Numbered from the stretch's first letter, positions 42,867 to 52,772 are shown. The stretch is 64,000 nt of DNA from an uncultured Alphaproteobacteria bacterium (GCA_902826245.1 CADEEA010000010.1:1-64000), one strand, 5' to 3'. Notes: generated by a model not told the origin, from the sequence alone. Numbers and translations: made by a program.

Positions 42867-44210
42867 TTAGGGAGTTTTCGTGACACTGGTGTGAACCTCG
42901 TCGGGGGCCGATTCGATATAGACCGCAAACGCGGAGCCTAACCCTGGCTGGCTCTCGACCAGAAAACCGCCGCGGTGTCGATTGATGATGTGCTTGACGA
43001 TGGCCAGACCGAGGCCGGTGCCCCCCCGTTCGTCGCCCAATTCACGTTCGACGCGAAAAAATCGTTCCCCAAGGCGCGGCAAAAAGCGCCGGGCTATGCC
43101 GGGCCCGCGATCTTCGACGCGAACATAGGTGTAGGCGCTTCCGGCCGGCGCGGCGGGGGTGAGCAGTGCTATGCGCCCAGCCTCCTCCCAGCGCCGCCCT
43201 GCCTGCGCGGCGGCGTCGTCGCGCTCGCCCGCGGCCGCCAGCTCTATCGTAACGACATCGCCCGACTTGGAATATTTCACCGCGTTGTCGATCAAATTCT
43301 GAATAATCTGGGCCAGCTGAAACCGCTCGCCAACGACATACGCAGGAGACGACGGCGCGATCAGTTTCAGGGCCACGCCGCGTTCCGCTGCGACCGCCGT
43401 CATCGAGTCGACTACCTCGCGCGCCACACCGGCGAGATCGGCGCGGTCCGAAGGCGGCACGTGCTCGTCCAGTTCGATGCGCGAAAGCGAAAGCAGGTCG
43501 TCGATCAGGCGGCGCATGCGCTCGGCCTGCACCTGCATCATTCCCAAGAACCGATCGCGCTCCTTCACGTCGTCACGAGCTGGCCCTGCGATGGTCTCGA
43601 TCAACAAGGTTAACGAAGCCAGCGGCGTTCGTAGTTCATGACTGGCGTTGGCGAGAAAATCCGCACGCATGCGCTCGGTTGAGACGCGCGCGGATTCGTC
43701 GTGAAATACGAGCATTGCCGCATGTTTTCCACCCCATTTGACCGGCGCGACATAGCAGCGCGTGAAGCGGTTGGCGTCGGTCGGGGTGGCGTATTCTACT
43801 GCTCGCGTCGCGCCCTCAGTCACCGCAGATTGCGCAGCCTCGAGCAAGTCGGGGTGGCGCAGTATGCTGGTCAAATACTGGCCGCGCGCCTCAAAGCGCA
43901 TTTGCTTGCGTGCGGCCGCGTTCGATCCCACGATACGGTTGGCGTGGTCGATCAACAGTGCAGGGTCTGGCAGCGCTTCAAGCAACGGCGCGAACTCAGC
44001 CAGACTGACGAATTCGGTCCGCGCTTCAGCGCTCGGAGAGAAATCGCGGCGGCGGATTTCCGACCATGCCCACAGGCAAGCGCCAGCTGCAGCGGCCATG
44101 AGTGTCGCAACGGACGCGTTGGCCAACAGAGCCGCCAGCGCGCAAGCGGCCGCCACCAAACCTGCCGCCCAGGCCGTGCCGGGAATGCTCTCTAGTCGCA
44201 AAGTCTTCAC
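42867..44210 (-). CDS. phoR: Phosphate regulon sensor kinase PhoR
   Basis: 447 residues. N-terminal membrane segments (about 10-48), PAS-like domain (PDPALLIDHANRIVGSNAAA near residue 80), then HisKA with phospho-His in DFLANASHELRTPLASLTLL and HATPase_c with N box QIIQNLIDNAVKYSKSGDVV, G1 DRGPGIARR and G2 GGTGLGLAIVKHIINRH. The PhoR assignment rests on its place in front of pstB-phoU-phoB. A Gly/Ala-rich insert (AAAGERDDAAAQAGRRWEEA) separates the N and G1 boxes. First gene of the operon. Confidence 0.92.
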   Translation of the reverse strand: MKTLRLESIPGTAWAAGLVAAACALAALLANASVATLMAAAAGACLWAWSEIRRRDFSPSAEARTEFVSLAEFAPLLEALPDPALLIDHANRIVGSNAAARKQMRFEARGQYLTSILRHPDLLEAAQSAVTEGATRAVEYATPTDANRFTRCYVAPVKWGGKHAAMLVFHDESARVSTERMRADFLANASHELRTPLASLTLLIETIAGPARDDVKERDRFLGMMQVQAERMRRLIDDLLSLSRIELDEHVPPSDRADLAGVAREVVDSMTAVAAERGVALKLIAPSSPAYVVGERFQLAQIIQNLIDNAVKYSKSGDVVTIELAAAGERDDAAAQAGRRWEEAGRIALLTPAAPAGSAYTYVRVEDRGPGIARRFLPRLGERFFRVERELGDERGGTGLGLAIVKHIINRHRGGFLVESQPGLGSAFAVYIESAPDEVHTSVTKTP

Positions 44211-44329
44211 GGACGAAGGAGAAGCATTGTTGAGCCCAATAATCTACTCATCTGAGGAACCCTCGGCGCGCCAGCGCAGCCATTTGCATCCACCGCTCGG
44301 CATGGCGGCATCTCTGCTGGCGTAGGGCA

Positions 44330-44343
44330 AGCCAAATTTGGCT
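44330..44343. promoter_or_regulatory. Palindrome upstream of the RND operon
   Basis: AGCCAAATTTGGCT is a perfect 14-bp inverted repeat, followed 12 bases later by the imperfect TCGAAAATCGA. A TTGACT-like -35 (about 44373) lies before the efflux operon start at 44418. It may be an operator of the efflux operon, but no regulator gene is adjacent. Confidence 0.4.
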
Positions 44344-44417
44344 AAAATTATCGAAAATCGATGCCTATTTATTGACTTTCGAGAGAACGGCGACTACATC
44401 CGCGCCGAGGGGAACAA

Positions 44418-45854
44418 ATGAGACAGGGCTTGCGCCTTTGGATTGGATTGGGTCTGGCCGCGGCCTCCGGGGCCTGCGCTGGGAGGCATTTGCCGCCAGA
44501 GCCTGATTCCTATGTCGCCGCCGACGCCCTCGGGGCCGAACGCGCGGCCGAGCTGGCGGCTTCGCCGGCTGCGACCTGGCTGGATGATCTCAATTCCACG
44601 GAAATGTCGACGCTCGCGCGTGAGGCTCTAGCGGGCAGCCCCGACCTCCAGGTGATTGAAGCGCGTTACCGCGCGGCGCGATGGCGCGCCCGCGGTGCGT
44701 TTGGCCAATCCTGGCTGCCGCGGCTGAGCATCGGCGCCGATGGGACACGCACGGAAACGCCCGACACAGCCGATATCGATCCCAACAATGACAGGCTGCG
44801 CACCGAAATCATGGCGTCGAGCGTGATCGCGAGTTGGGAAGTCGACCTGTGGGGCCGCCTTGGCGCACGCGTGCTGGCGGCAGACCTCGATGCGGACGCG
44901 GCTGAGGACGATCTGAACGGCGCGCGCCTTTCCATCGCCGGGCGCGCCGCGCAAGCCTGGGTAGACCTGATCGAGGCGCAGCAATTGTTGGCCCTCGCGC
45001 GCGAAGATCTGCAGACACGCGAGCGCGCGCTCGAATTGACCCAACGCCGCTATGATGTCGGGATCATCACCTCCCTTTCGCTGCGCACGGCGCGCAGCCA
45101 GGTCGCGTCGGCCCGCGGCCTCGATGCACAGGCCGCCGACCAGGTGCTGATCGCCTCTCGCCGCTTGCAGGAAGTGATGGGCCGATATCCCGATGGGACT
45201 TTGCGCGCCGAAGGCGACCTCCCTGCCCTCGCTTTGCTGGCTGCGGCTGGCGCGCCGGCCGATCTGCTCGAACGCCGTCCAGACGTGCTCGCATCTGAAA
45301 ATCGCATGCGCGCCGCGGGTTTCCGTATCCATGAGGCGCGCGCGGCGATGTTGCCGCGGCTGACGCTGACGGGATCTGCCGGAAACACCGGCCAGGGCCT
45401 CACCGACATCGACGATTCGACCAACATGATCTCCAACCTCGTCGCCGGCATCACCATGCCGATCTTCCAAGGCGGCGCACTGTTGGCGGAATCGCGCGCC
45501 AGCGTCGCCGACCGCCGCGCGGCTGCGGCCGATTACGTCTCCACTTCGATCGCCGCATGGCGCGAAGTGGAGGCCGCAATCAGCGCCGATCAAAGCTTGG
45601 AAGTGCGCGAGCGTGAGTTCGCCACCGCCGCCACGGAAGCACGCGCAGCGCAAGATCTCGCCGAGCGCGAATACGCCCGCGGCGTGGCCACCCTGTTCGA
45701 ACTCATCGACGCCTACACCCGCCGGATCGACGCCGAACGCGGCCTGATCACTGCGCGCGCCGCGCGCGTTTCCAACCGCATCACTTATCACGTCGCCCTC
45801 GGCGGCGGCGCCAAATCTGGCGGCGTCGACGAGACCAGAGGACGCGCTCGATGA
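44418..45854 (+). CDS. RND efflux outer-membrane channel (NodT/OprM type)
   Basis: 478 residues. Signal/lipid-attachment region (MRQGLRLWIGLGLAAASGAC, lipobox-like SGAC), then two TolC-type outer-membrane-efflux repeats: EVDLWGRLGARVLAADLDAD with AWVDLIEAQQLLAL, and GITMPIFQGGALLAESRASV. LLERRPDVLASENRMRAAGF is the signature of the NodT branch. It gives the exit duct for the RND pump. Its stop overlaps the adaptor start by 4 bp (ATGA). First gene of the three-gene operon. Confidence 0.93.
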   Translation: MRQGLRLWIGLGLAAASGACAGRHLPPEPDSYVAADALGAERAAELAASPAATWLDDLNSTEMSTLAREALAGSPDLQVIEARYRAARWRARGAFGQSWLPRLSIGADGTRTETPDTADIDPNNDRLRTEIMASSVIASWEVDLWGRLGARVLAADLDADAAEDDLNGARLSIAGRAAQAWVDLIEAQQLLALAREDLQTRERALELTQRRYDVGIITSLSLRTARSQVASARGLDAQAADQVLIASRRLQEVMGRYPDGTLRAEGDLPALALLAAAGAPADLLERRPDVLASENRMRAAGFRIHEARAAMLPRLTLTGSAGNTGQGLTDIDDSTNMISNLVAGITMPIFQGGALLAESRASVADRRAAAADYVSTSIAAWREVEAAISADQSLEVREREFATAATEARAAQDLAEREYARGVATLFELIDAYTRRIDAERGLITARAARVSNRITYHVALGGGAKSGGVDETRGRAR

Positions 45855-47119
45855 ACAAGATGGATCTCAACATGCCCGCCGAAGCTGATTCTGACGAAGA
45901 AAAACCCCGCAACGCGTTCTGGGCGATGATCCGGCGCACGGCGGTGTTCGCCGCACCCATTGTGGTGCTCGGCGGCGGGATTCTTCTATTCATCGTCCTC
46001 GCCGCAACCGCGCCAAAGCCCAAGGAGAAAGACGAGGCTCCGCATCCGCCCGCCGTCCAATTCGCGGTTGCGCACGCGCGCCCCACTACAATCTCCATCG
46101 AAGTCCAAGGCGAGACGCGTCCGCGCAGCGAGGCCTCGCTCGCCTCGCAGGTGGCGGGCCGGCTGGTGTGGACCAGCCCCAAGTTCCAAGAAGGCGGCGC
46201 TTTCGCCGAGGGCGAAACGCTCGCGCGCATCGACGACGCCGATTATCAGCTCGCCGTGATCCGGGCGCGCGCGCAAGTAGCGCAAGCTGAAGAAGGGCTG
46301 ACGCGCGAACAAGCCGAAGGCGAGTTGGCGCGCCAGGATTGGGCAGCGCTCGGCCGCGGCGATCCGCCCCCGCTTGCAGTACGCGCGCCGCAATTGGCGC
46401 AGGCGCAGGCGGCCCTGGCCGCGGCGCAAGCCTCGTTGCGTTCGGCGGAACTCGATCTCTCGCGCACCAATATTCGCGCCCCCTTTGCAGGGCGAGTGCG
46501 CGAACGCCGCGCCAGCATCGGCGATAATGTGAGCCCAAGCACGCCGGTGGCGGTGATGTTTGCGACCGCCAATATGGAAATCCGTGTGCCGCTGACCGAT
46601 GCCGATCTTGCCTCCATGCGCATTCCGGTGGGTTTCGCCGCCACCGGCGCCAATCCCGGCCCAGTCGCCCATGTCTCAACCGCAACGGGCGGGCGCACGC
46701 AAACCTGGGAAGGACGTCTCGTGCGCGTGGACGCCTCAGTCGATGCGCGCACCAGATTGGTGTACGGCATTGTCGAAGTGCGCGATCCGTTCAATCCGCG
46801 TAACGGCGCCCCGCTTGCGCCAGGCATGTTCGTGACCGCGCGTCTTGAGGGCTCGAGCCGCGAATCCATGGTTGCCGCCCCGCGCAGCGCGCTCAAGCGC
46901 AACGAGTTCGTCTATGTGGTCAAACCCGACAACACCATCGACGTGCGCCAGGTCCGCGCCGCGCAAACGACCGCCGACGAAGTGATGTTCCGTGAAGGCG
47001 TCGCGGACGGCGAGCGGGTCGTCGTTTCGGTGTTGACTTCGCCGCGCCAAGGCATGGCGGTGACGCCGATCGATCGCGCTGGAGGCAGTGAACAGCCAGC
47101 TGCGGACATACGCCGGTAA
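45851..47119 (+). CDS. RND efflux periplasmic adaptor (HlyD/AcrA type)
   Basis: 422 residues. One N-terminal membrane segment (about 35-55), a lipoyl half (VQGETRPRSEASLASQVAGR), alpha-helical hairpin (about 140-210), second lipoyl half (LDLSRTNIRAPFAGRVRERR, the NIRAPFAGxV signature), beta-barrel and membrane-proximal domains. It joins the inner-membrane pump to the outer-membrane channel. The spacing to the pump gene is 41 bp with an AGGAG site. Confidence 0.93.
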   Translation: MNKMDLNMPAEADSDEEKPRNAFWAMIRRTAVFAAPIVVLGGGILLFIVLAATAPKPKEKDEAPHPPAVQFAVAHARPTTISIEVQGETRPRSEASLASQVAGRLVWTSPKFQEGGAFAEGETLARIDDADYQLAVIRARAQVAQAEEGLTREQAEGELARQDWAALGRGDPPPLAVRAPQLAQAQAALAAAQASLRSAELDLSRTNIRAPFAGRVRERRASIGDNVSPSTPVAVMFATANMEIRVPLTDADLASMRIPVGFAATGANPGPVAHVSTATGGRTQTWEGRLVRVDASVDARTRLVYGIVEVRDPFNPRNGAPLAPGMFVTARLEGSSRESMVAAPRSALKRNEFVYVVKPDNTIDVRQVRAAQTTADEVMFREGVADGERVVVSVLTSPRQGMAVTPIDRAGGSEQPAADIRR

Positions 47120-47160
47120 GAGAAGCGAGCCTCCCCGGTGGCGAGGCAAGGAGAGTTTCG

Positions 47161-50100
47161 ATGCTGAAAGGCCTAGTCGCCTGGTGGGGACGCAACCCCG
47201 TCGCCGGCAATCTGCTGATGCTAATCTGCGTCGTCGCGGGGATATTCTCCTTCAACAAGATGGAGAAGGAGTTCTTTCCCTCTGGCAGCGGCGATGCGGT
47301 GTTCGTGACGGCGATTTGGCCGGGCGCCAGCCCCGAGGACGTTGAAAGTCAGGTTATTATCCGCATCGAGGAGGCCACGTCCGACCTCGACAATGTCGAT
47401 TGGGTGCGCTCGCGCTCAAGCGAAGGATCTGGCTGGGTCCGCATTATCGCGAACCCAAATACCGACCTAAACACGCTGACCGAAGAGGTGCGCTCGCGCG
47501 TCGCTTCGATCAGCGGGCTGCCCGCGGGCATGGACCCGATCCAGGTCTCGGCTGAATACAATCGTGATTTCACCTTCATCCTGGCAGTCCACGGCGAAGC
47601 AGACGAACGCACTTTGCGCAACACTGCGGAGCGCTTGCGAGACCGATTGTCGCTGCACGCCAACACCCAACTTGGCGGCGTCCGCGCACCCGAAGTCTCC
47701 GTCGAAGTGTCCGAAGCCTCCCTGCAGGCCTGGAACCTTACATTCGACGAGGTCGCGCGCGCTATCCGCGCCAATTCGCTCAACGCCGGCGCGGGTGCAG
47801 TGCGCACCGCCGACGGCAGTTTTCAGCTGCAGGCCCGCAATTTGGCCGACACCGAACTGGATTTCGAGAACATCGTTATCCGTCAGACGCCGGACGGCGG
47901 CGCCGTACGGCTGGGCGACGTCGCCAAGGTCGTCGACGGTTTTCAAGACGTAAACCTAGACTCGCGCATGGACGGAGACCGCGCCGCCATGCTGTTCGTA
48001 CAGAACGACGACAGCTTCAACATCTGGGAAACCAGCAAAGCGGTGCAGGAGGAGCTGACCAAGTTCCGCGAGCAATTGCCGCAAGGCGTTGAACTCACCG
48101 TCGTGTTCGACCGCAACGAGGACTATAACGCTCTGCTCGGCATTCTGTTCCAGAACGCGCTGCAGGGCTTTTTCCTCATCTTCCTGCTGCTGCTGCTGAC
48201 CTTGCACCCGAAGGTGGCGTTCTGGGCGACGCTTGGGGTGATGACGGCCTTCGCCGGGTCGTTCTTCATCCTGCCCTATGTCGATGTGTCTCTCAACTTC
48301 ATGACCGTATTCGGGTTCCTGTTGGTGCTCGGGATCATGGTCGACGACGCGATCATCGTCGGCGAGGCTGTCTACGAGCGCGCCGAACGAGGTTATTCTG
48401 GCGCGGACGCTTCCATTCTCGCGACACAGATGGTGCTGAAACCGCTGGTGGCGTCGGTGTTCGTCACCATGATCGCGTTCAGTCCGATGATGCTTTTGTC
48501 CGGTTCGGCGCAACAATACACCAAAGCGATTTCTATCGTGGTCATGTCCACTCTGGTGTTTTCGCTCATCGAAAGCTTGATCATTCTCCCGGCGCACTTG
48601 GCGCACGTGAAGAAGCCCGATCCGCAAGGTAACAGCATCGGCGCTCGCTTGATGCGCCTTCAGCAGCGGTGCGCTCACTCGGTCATCTGGGTGGCGCAGA
48701 ATGTACATGGCCCGCTGGTCCGCCGCGCGGTGCGCTTTCGCTATCTGACCTGGGCGACCTTTCTGGCGATCATGATCCTCGCAGTAGGGCTTATCGCCAG
48801 CGGACGGGTAAAGTGGGCGTTCGAGCCGGACATCGAGGGCGACTTCATGTTCGTCAACATTTCGCTGCCGCAGACGACGCCTTTCTCGCGCATGCAACAG
48901 GTGGCCGACCAGCTCGACGCCGCGCGCCGCGGTCTTGAGAGCGAAACCGGAGAGTTCGCCGTCGAGGACCCGAATACCGGCCAGATGTCGCGCGGCGTGG
49001 TGCGGTCTTGGAGCCAGTTCGTCGACGAGACCTCGATCCAAGCTTATGTCGGTTTCACGCCACCCGAGACGCGTCCGCGGATGCGATCCAAGGCAATCAC
49101 GCGACGGCTGGAAGAACTTATGGGCGAGGTGCCTGACGCTGACCAAGTCAGCTTTTCGCTGAACGGCGAAGGCGCACCGTCCATCGAATTGGCGCTGATG
49201 GGCGAGAACAAAAGCGACCTCGAAGCTGCAGTGGAAGAACTGAAGTCGCGCCTCATGGTTTTTGACGCGGTCACCAGTGTGCGCGACAGCCAGGACGCCG
49301 CGATCGAGGAGCTGCGCTTCGAACTCCTGCCGGGCGCGGAGCAATTGGGCCTGTCGCTGAGCGACGTCGCTCGACAAGTGCGCCAGGCTTATTTCGGCGA
49401 GGAAGTGCAGCGCTTACCGCGCGAAGGCGACGATGTGCGGGTTTATGTTCGCTACCCGCGCGACGATCGGCGCACGCTTGAGAGCCTTGGCTCGTTCCGT
49501 TTGCGCACGAGCGATGGTCGCGAGGTTCCACTCGCGTCTGTAGCGACCTGGGAGTTCGCCCCTGGCGTCACCGGACTCGACCGCCGTCAGCGCCAGAGCT
49601 CGATCCTGGTGACCGCAACGCTCTCGGGTGCGGAAGCGCGCAAGGGCATTATGGACGAGCTGGCGAAATTCTGGCCTGCGTTCGACGCCAAGTACTCGAC
49701 AGTTTCGCGCCGCGCCATTGGCGAGGCCGAGGGCGAGGCGGAGTTTTTCGCGGAGTTGGGATCGCTGATGCTGATGGCTTTCGCCGCCATTTACTTCCTG
49801 CTGGCGGTCACTTTCCGATCTTATTCCCAACCGTTGGGCATCTTGTTTTCGGTGCCGTTCGCCATCTTCGGCGCTACGCTCGGGCACTTCTTGCTGGGCA
49901 CCGGGTTCGGCATGTTCTCGGTGCTCGGCATTATCGCCGCCATCGGCGTGGCCGTGAACGACAACGTCGTCCTGATCGATCGCTGCAATCAAATTCGAGG
50001 ATATTTCGCGCTGCGTCCGAAGGGCTCAGGAGGCGCCCCGCCGCCTGAGAAGAACTGGGAGATCGGCGAGTTCACCACAGCTGACGGCGCAACTTACGAA

Positions 50101-50589
50101 TACGTCGCGCTTTCGCCAGACCTCGAACTGCACCAGGAATTCGTGAATGAGGCGGCGCGCGAGGGGTTTGAGCGCGGCCCGCTGGAATTGCGTAGCGCTC
50201 AGCAAGTTCGCCAGGACGCAAGCGAACACCACGAAGCGGCGGAAGATCTGGAGGCGCTCGGGTTCCAGGTGATGCGCGTCCGAGCTGAGCGCGCCATCAC
50301 TGAAGCATCTGTGTCGCGGTTCCGCCAGATTTTCCTCACCTCCGTAACCGAGTTCGTCGGCATGGCGCCGATGATCCTTGAGGGCGCAGTCATTGCGCAA
50401 TTCCTGCGGCCAATGGCGCTGTCACTGGCGTTTGGGGTGCTCCTTTGCATGCCGGCCACCTTGCTCTTGACGCCCGCCTTCTACATGATTGGCACTGATA
50501 TCAAGCGGCTGGCGGGTCGCGCGGGGTCGCTGTTCGGCTTCTACACGAGGCTCTATGGCGGACGTCGCCGGCCGATAGCCGCGGAATAA
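47161..50589 (+). CDS. RND multidrug efflux pump with extra cytoplasmic loop
   Basis: 1142 residues, longer than the usual 1020-1060. Typical RND order: TM1 (about 12-30), first periplasmic porter domain, TM2-TM6 with proton-relay Asp pair in GIMVDDAIIVGEAVYERAER (TM4), second porter domain, TM7-TM12. About residue 945-1040 an extra soluble segment (NQIRGYFALRPKGSGGAPPP to EALGFQVMRVRAERAITEAS) lies between TM10 and TM11, where relatives have roughly 10-20 residues. The predicted substrate class (HAE1-like or other) is uncertain. Cytoplasmic placement of the loop is inferred from topology. Confidence 0.93.
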   Translation: MLKGLVAWWGRNPVAGNLLMLICVVAGIFSFNKMEKEFFPSGSGDAVFVTAIWPGASPEDVESQVIIRIEEATSDLDNVDWVRSRSSEGSGWVRIIANPNTDLNTLTEEVRSRVASISGLPAGMDPIQVSAEYNRDFTFILAVHGEADERTLRNTAERLRDRLSLHANTQLGGVRAPEVSVEVSEASLQAWNLTFDEVARAIRANSLNAGAGAVRTADGSFQLQARNLADTELDFENIVIRQTPDGGAVRLGDVAKVVDGFQDVNLDSRMDGDRAAMLFVQNDDSFNIWETSKAVQEELTKFREQLPQGVELTVVFDRNEDYNALLGILFQNALQGFFLIFLLLLLTLHPKVAFWATLGVMTAFAGSFFILPYVDVSLNFMTVFGFLLVLGIMVDDAIIVGEAVYERAERGYSGADASILATQMVLKPLVASVFVTMIAFSPMMLLSGSAQQYTKAISIVVMSTLVFSLIESLIILPAHLAHVKKPDPQGNSIGARLMRLQQRCAHSVIWVAQNVHGPLVRRAVRFRYLTWATFLAIMILAVGLIASGRVKWAFEPDIEGDFMFVNISLPQTTPFSRMQQVADQLDAARRGLESETGEFAVEDPNTGQMSRGVVRSWSQFVDETSIQAYVGFTPPETRPRMRSKAITRRLEELMGEVPDADQVSFSLNGEGAPSIELALMGENKSDLEAAVEELKSRLMVFDAVTSVRDSQDAAIEELRFELLPGAEQLGLSLSDVARQVRQAYFGEEVQRLPREGDDVRVYVRYPRDDRRTLESLGSFRLRTSDGREVPLASVATWEFAPGVTGLDRRQRQSSILVTATLSGAEARKGIMDELAKFWPAFDAKYSTVSRRAIGEAEGEAEFFAELGSLMLMAFAAIYFLLAVTFRSYSQPLGILFSVPFAIFGATLGHFLLGTGFGMFSVLGIIAAIGVAVNDNVVLIDRCNQIRGYFALRPKGSGGAPPPEKNWEIGEFTTADGATYEYVALSPDLELHQEFVNEAAREGFERGPLELRSAQQVRQDASEHHEAAEDLEALGFQVMRVRAERAITEASVSRFRQIFLTSVTEFVGMAPMILEGAVIAQFLRPMALSLAFGVLLCMPATLLLTPAFYMIGTDIKRLAGRAGSLFGFYTRLYGGRRRPIAAE

Positions 50590-50621
50590 GATTCTAAACG
50601 TTGGTATTGGAGGGAAGACAC

Positions 50622-52694
50622 ATGATCAACATGACCCGTCGCGCCTGGGGCGCGTCGTCTGTGGCGCTGCTTGCCGGCTGCGCCACGCAGAGCGCGCCGC
50701 AGGCGCCTGAAGCGGCGGCCGCAGCGCCGCGCCCGCCAGCCGCGATCGGCGCCTGGGGCGTCGATCTGGCCGCGCGCAACAGCAGCGTGAAGCCGGGAGA
50801 CAATTTCTTCCAGTACGCCAACGGAACTTGGCTCGCCAACACGCCGATCCCCGCGGACAAGGTGCGTTGGGGCACGTTCGACATGCTGCGCGAAAAGTCG
50901 GACCGCGACGTGCGCACCATTATCGAAGAAGTGGCGCTCGCCGGCGGCGCGCCGGGCTCGATCCAGCAAAAGATCGCCGACTTCTACAATTCGTTCCTCA
51001 ACCAGGACGCCATCGACGCGCGCGGCCTGGCGCCGATCCAGCCCGAGCTGGACGCCATCAACGCGCTGCGCACGCATGAACAGGCGATCCGTCTGATCGC
51101 CTCGCCGGGCGTGGCCGTGAATTTCCCGATCGGCATGTTCGTCGGGCTCGATAATCGCAACCCGGATCGTTACGTCGTCAACATGGGCCATGGCGGCATC
51201 GGCCTGCCGGAGCGCGAATATTATCGCCGCAGCGACGGCCAGTTCCCGCAAATCCGCGCCGCCTACCTGGCCCACATCGAACGTATGCTCACGCTCGCAG
51301 GCCAGAGCGGCGCTGCGGCGAAAGCGCGCCGCGTCATGGCGCTTGAAACTGCGATCGCCGAGCGTCATTGGCCGATCGCCGAGCGCCGCGACGTCGAGCG
51401 CACCTATAACCTCAAGACCCGCGCCGAAGTTCGTGCGCTCGCGCCGCGCTTCCCGTGGGACGCGGGCTTCGAGGCCGCCGGCTTCGGCAACATCGAAGAC
51501 GTGGTTATCGCCGAGCTTTCGGCGATGGGTCCATTGGCGCAGTTGTTCCTGCAAACGCCGATTTCGACTTGGAAGAGCTACCTCACCTTCCACTTGGTGA
51601 TTAACAATTCCGCTGTCCTGCCGCGCAGCATTGACGACGCGAACTTCGATTTCTTCGGCAAGACCCTGAACGGCCAACCGCAGCAGCGCGAACGTTGGAA
51701 GCGCGCGGTGCAGGCGGTGAATGGCGCGCTCGGCGAGGGCATCGGTCAAGTCTATGTGCAGCGCCACTTCCCGCCGGAAGCGAAGGACCAGATGCGCGCG
51801 CTGGTCGAAAATCTGCGCCGCGCCTACGGCGAGCGCATCGATCGGCTCACCTGGATGTCGGCGGAAACTAAAGTGGCCGCGCGCGAGAAGCTGGCCACCT
51901 TCCGGCCCAAGATCGGCTATCCGGATCGCTGGCGCGATTATTCCGACCTCAACATTGTCGCTGGCGACGCTTACGGCAATGCCAAGCGCCGCGCCGAATT
52001 CGATTGGAACTTCGACATTGCACGGCTGTCTCGCCCCACCGATAAGGACGAGTGGTTCATGACGCCACAGACGGTGAACGCCTATTATAATCCGGTGTTC
52101 AACGAGATCGTGTTCCCGGCGGCGATTTTGCAACCGCCCTTCTTCGATCCGAACGCCGATCCGGCCGTGAATTACGGCGCCATTGGCGGCGTGATCGGCC
52201 ACGAAATGGGCCACGGCTTCGACGACCAGGGCGCCAAGTCGGATGCGCATGGCGTGTTGCGCGATTGGTGGAACGCCGCTGACGTAACCGCCTTCACGCA
52301 GGTCACCGACAAACTCGTGGCGCAATACGATGCGTTCACGCCGCTCGAGGGCATCAATGTCAATGGCCGGCTCACGCTCGGCGAGAACATCGGCGACAAT
52401 GGCGGCCTGCAGGTGTCGCGGCACGCCTACCAGCTCTCGCTCAACGGCCAGCCCGCGCCGGTCATCGATGGCTTTACCGGCGACCAGCGCTTGTTCCTTG
52501 GCTGGGCGCAGGCCTGGCGTCAGAACATCCGCGACGAAGCGCTGCGCAATCAGGTGCTCACAGACCCGCACTCGCCGGCGCAATATCGTTGCAACGGCAC
52601 CGTGCGCAACATGGACAGCTGGTACGAGGCCTTCAACGTGCAGTCGGGCGATGCGCTCTATCTCGCGCCCGCCGATCGCGTCACCATCTGGTAA
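50622..52694 (+). CDS. M13-family (neprilysin-like) zinc metallopeptidase
   Basis: 690 residues. Signal or lipobox (MINMTRRAWGASSVALLAGC), then M13 N-terminal domain (AARNSSVKPGDNFFQYANGT, a classic opening) and C-terminal catalytic domain with HExxH in GVIGHEMGHGFDDQGAK and the third zinc ligand in LGENIGDNGGLQVS. C-terminal blocks FLGWAQAWRQNIRDE and VRNMDSWYEAFNVQ are typical. A periplasmic oligopeptidase role is inferred. The start ATG 50622 has AGGGA upstream. Followed by a strong terminator at 52711. Confidence 0.94.
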   Translation: MINMTRRAWGASSVALLAGCATQSAPQAPEAAAAAPRPPAAIGAWGVDLAARNSSVKPGDNFFQYANGTWLANTPIPADKVRWGTFDMLREKSDRDVRTIIEEVALAGGAPGSIQQKIADFYNSFLNQDAIDARGLAPIQPELDAINALRTHEQAIRLIASPGVAVNFPIGMFVGLDNRNPDRYVVNMGHGGIGLPEREYYRRSDGQFPQIRAAYLAHIERMLTLAGQSGAAAKARRVMALETAIAERHWPIAERRDVERTYNLKTRAEVRALAPRFPWDAGFEAAGFGNIEDVVIAELSAMGPLAQLFLQTPISTWKSYLTFHLVINNSAVLPRSIDDANFDFFGKTLNGQPQQRERWKRAVQAVNGALGEGIGQVYVQRHFPPEAKDQMRALVENLRRAYGERIDRLTWMSAETKVAAREKLATFRPKIGYPDRWRDYSDLNIVAGDAYGNAKRRAEFDWNFDIARLSRPTDKDEWFMTPQTVNAYYNPVFNEIVFPAAILQPPFFDPNADPAVNYGAIGGVIGHEMGHGFDDQGAKSDAHGVLRDWWNAADVTAFTQVTDKLVAQYDAFTPLEGINVNGRLTLGENIGDNGGLQVSRHAYQLSLNGQPAPVIDGFTGDQRLFLGWAQAWRQNIRDEALRNQVLTDPHSPAQYRCNGTVRNMDSWYEAFNVQSGDALYLAPADRVTIW

Positions 52695-52710
52695 CGTCGG
52701 CGATCGATGT

Positions 52711-52742
52711 CTAAGGGGAGCGCGCTTAAGCGCTCCCCTTAG
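52711..52742. terminator. Strong hairpin after the M13 peptidase gene
   Basis: CTAAGGGGAGCGC and GCGCTCCCCTTAG pair perfectly over 13 bp around a 6-base loop (GCTTAA). No clear T tract follows on the plus strand, but the stem is strong and the position, 17 bp after the stop, fits transcription termination or mRNA end protection. Confidence 0.75.
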
Positions 52743-52772
52743 CGGTCGCGCACCCGACGGGGAGGATAAGGC

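Noticed and set aside
47956-49377. 473-codon open frame opposite the RND pump
   Set aside because: Antisense of a coding region with intact RND motifs; no domain in the product.
50553-52583. 676-codon open frame opposite the M13 peptidase
   Set aside because: Opposite-strand openness from codon bias; the plus-strand product has the full M13 motif set including HExxH.
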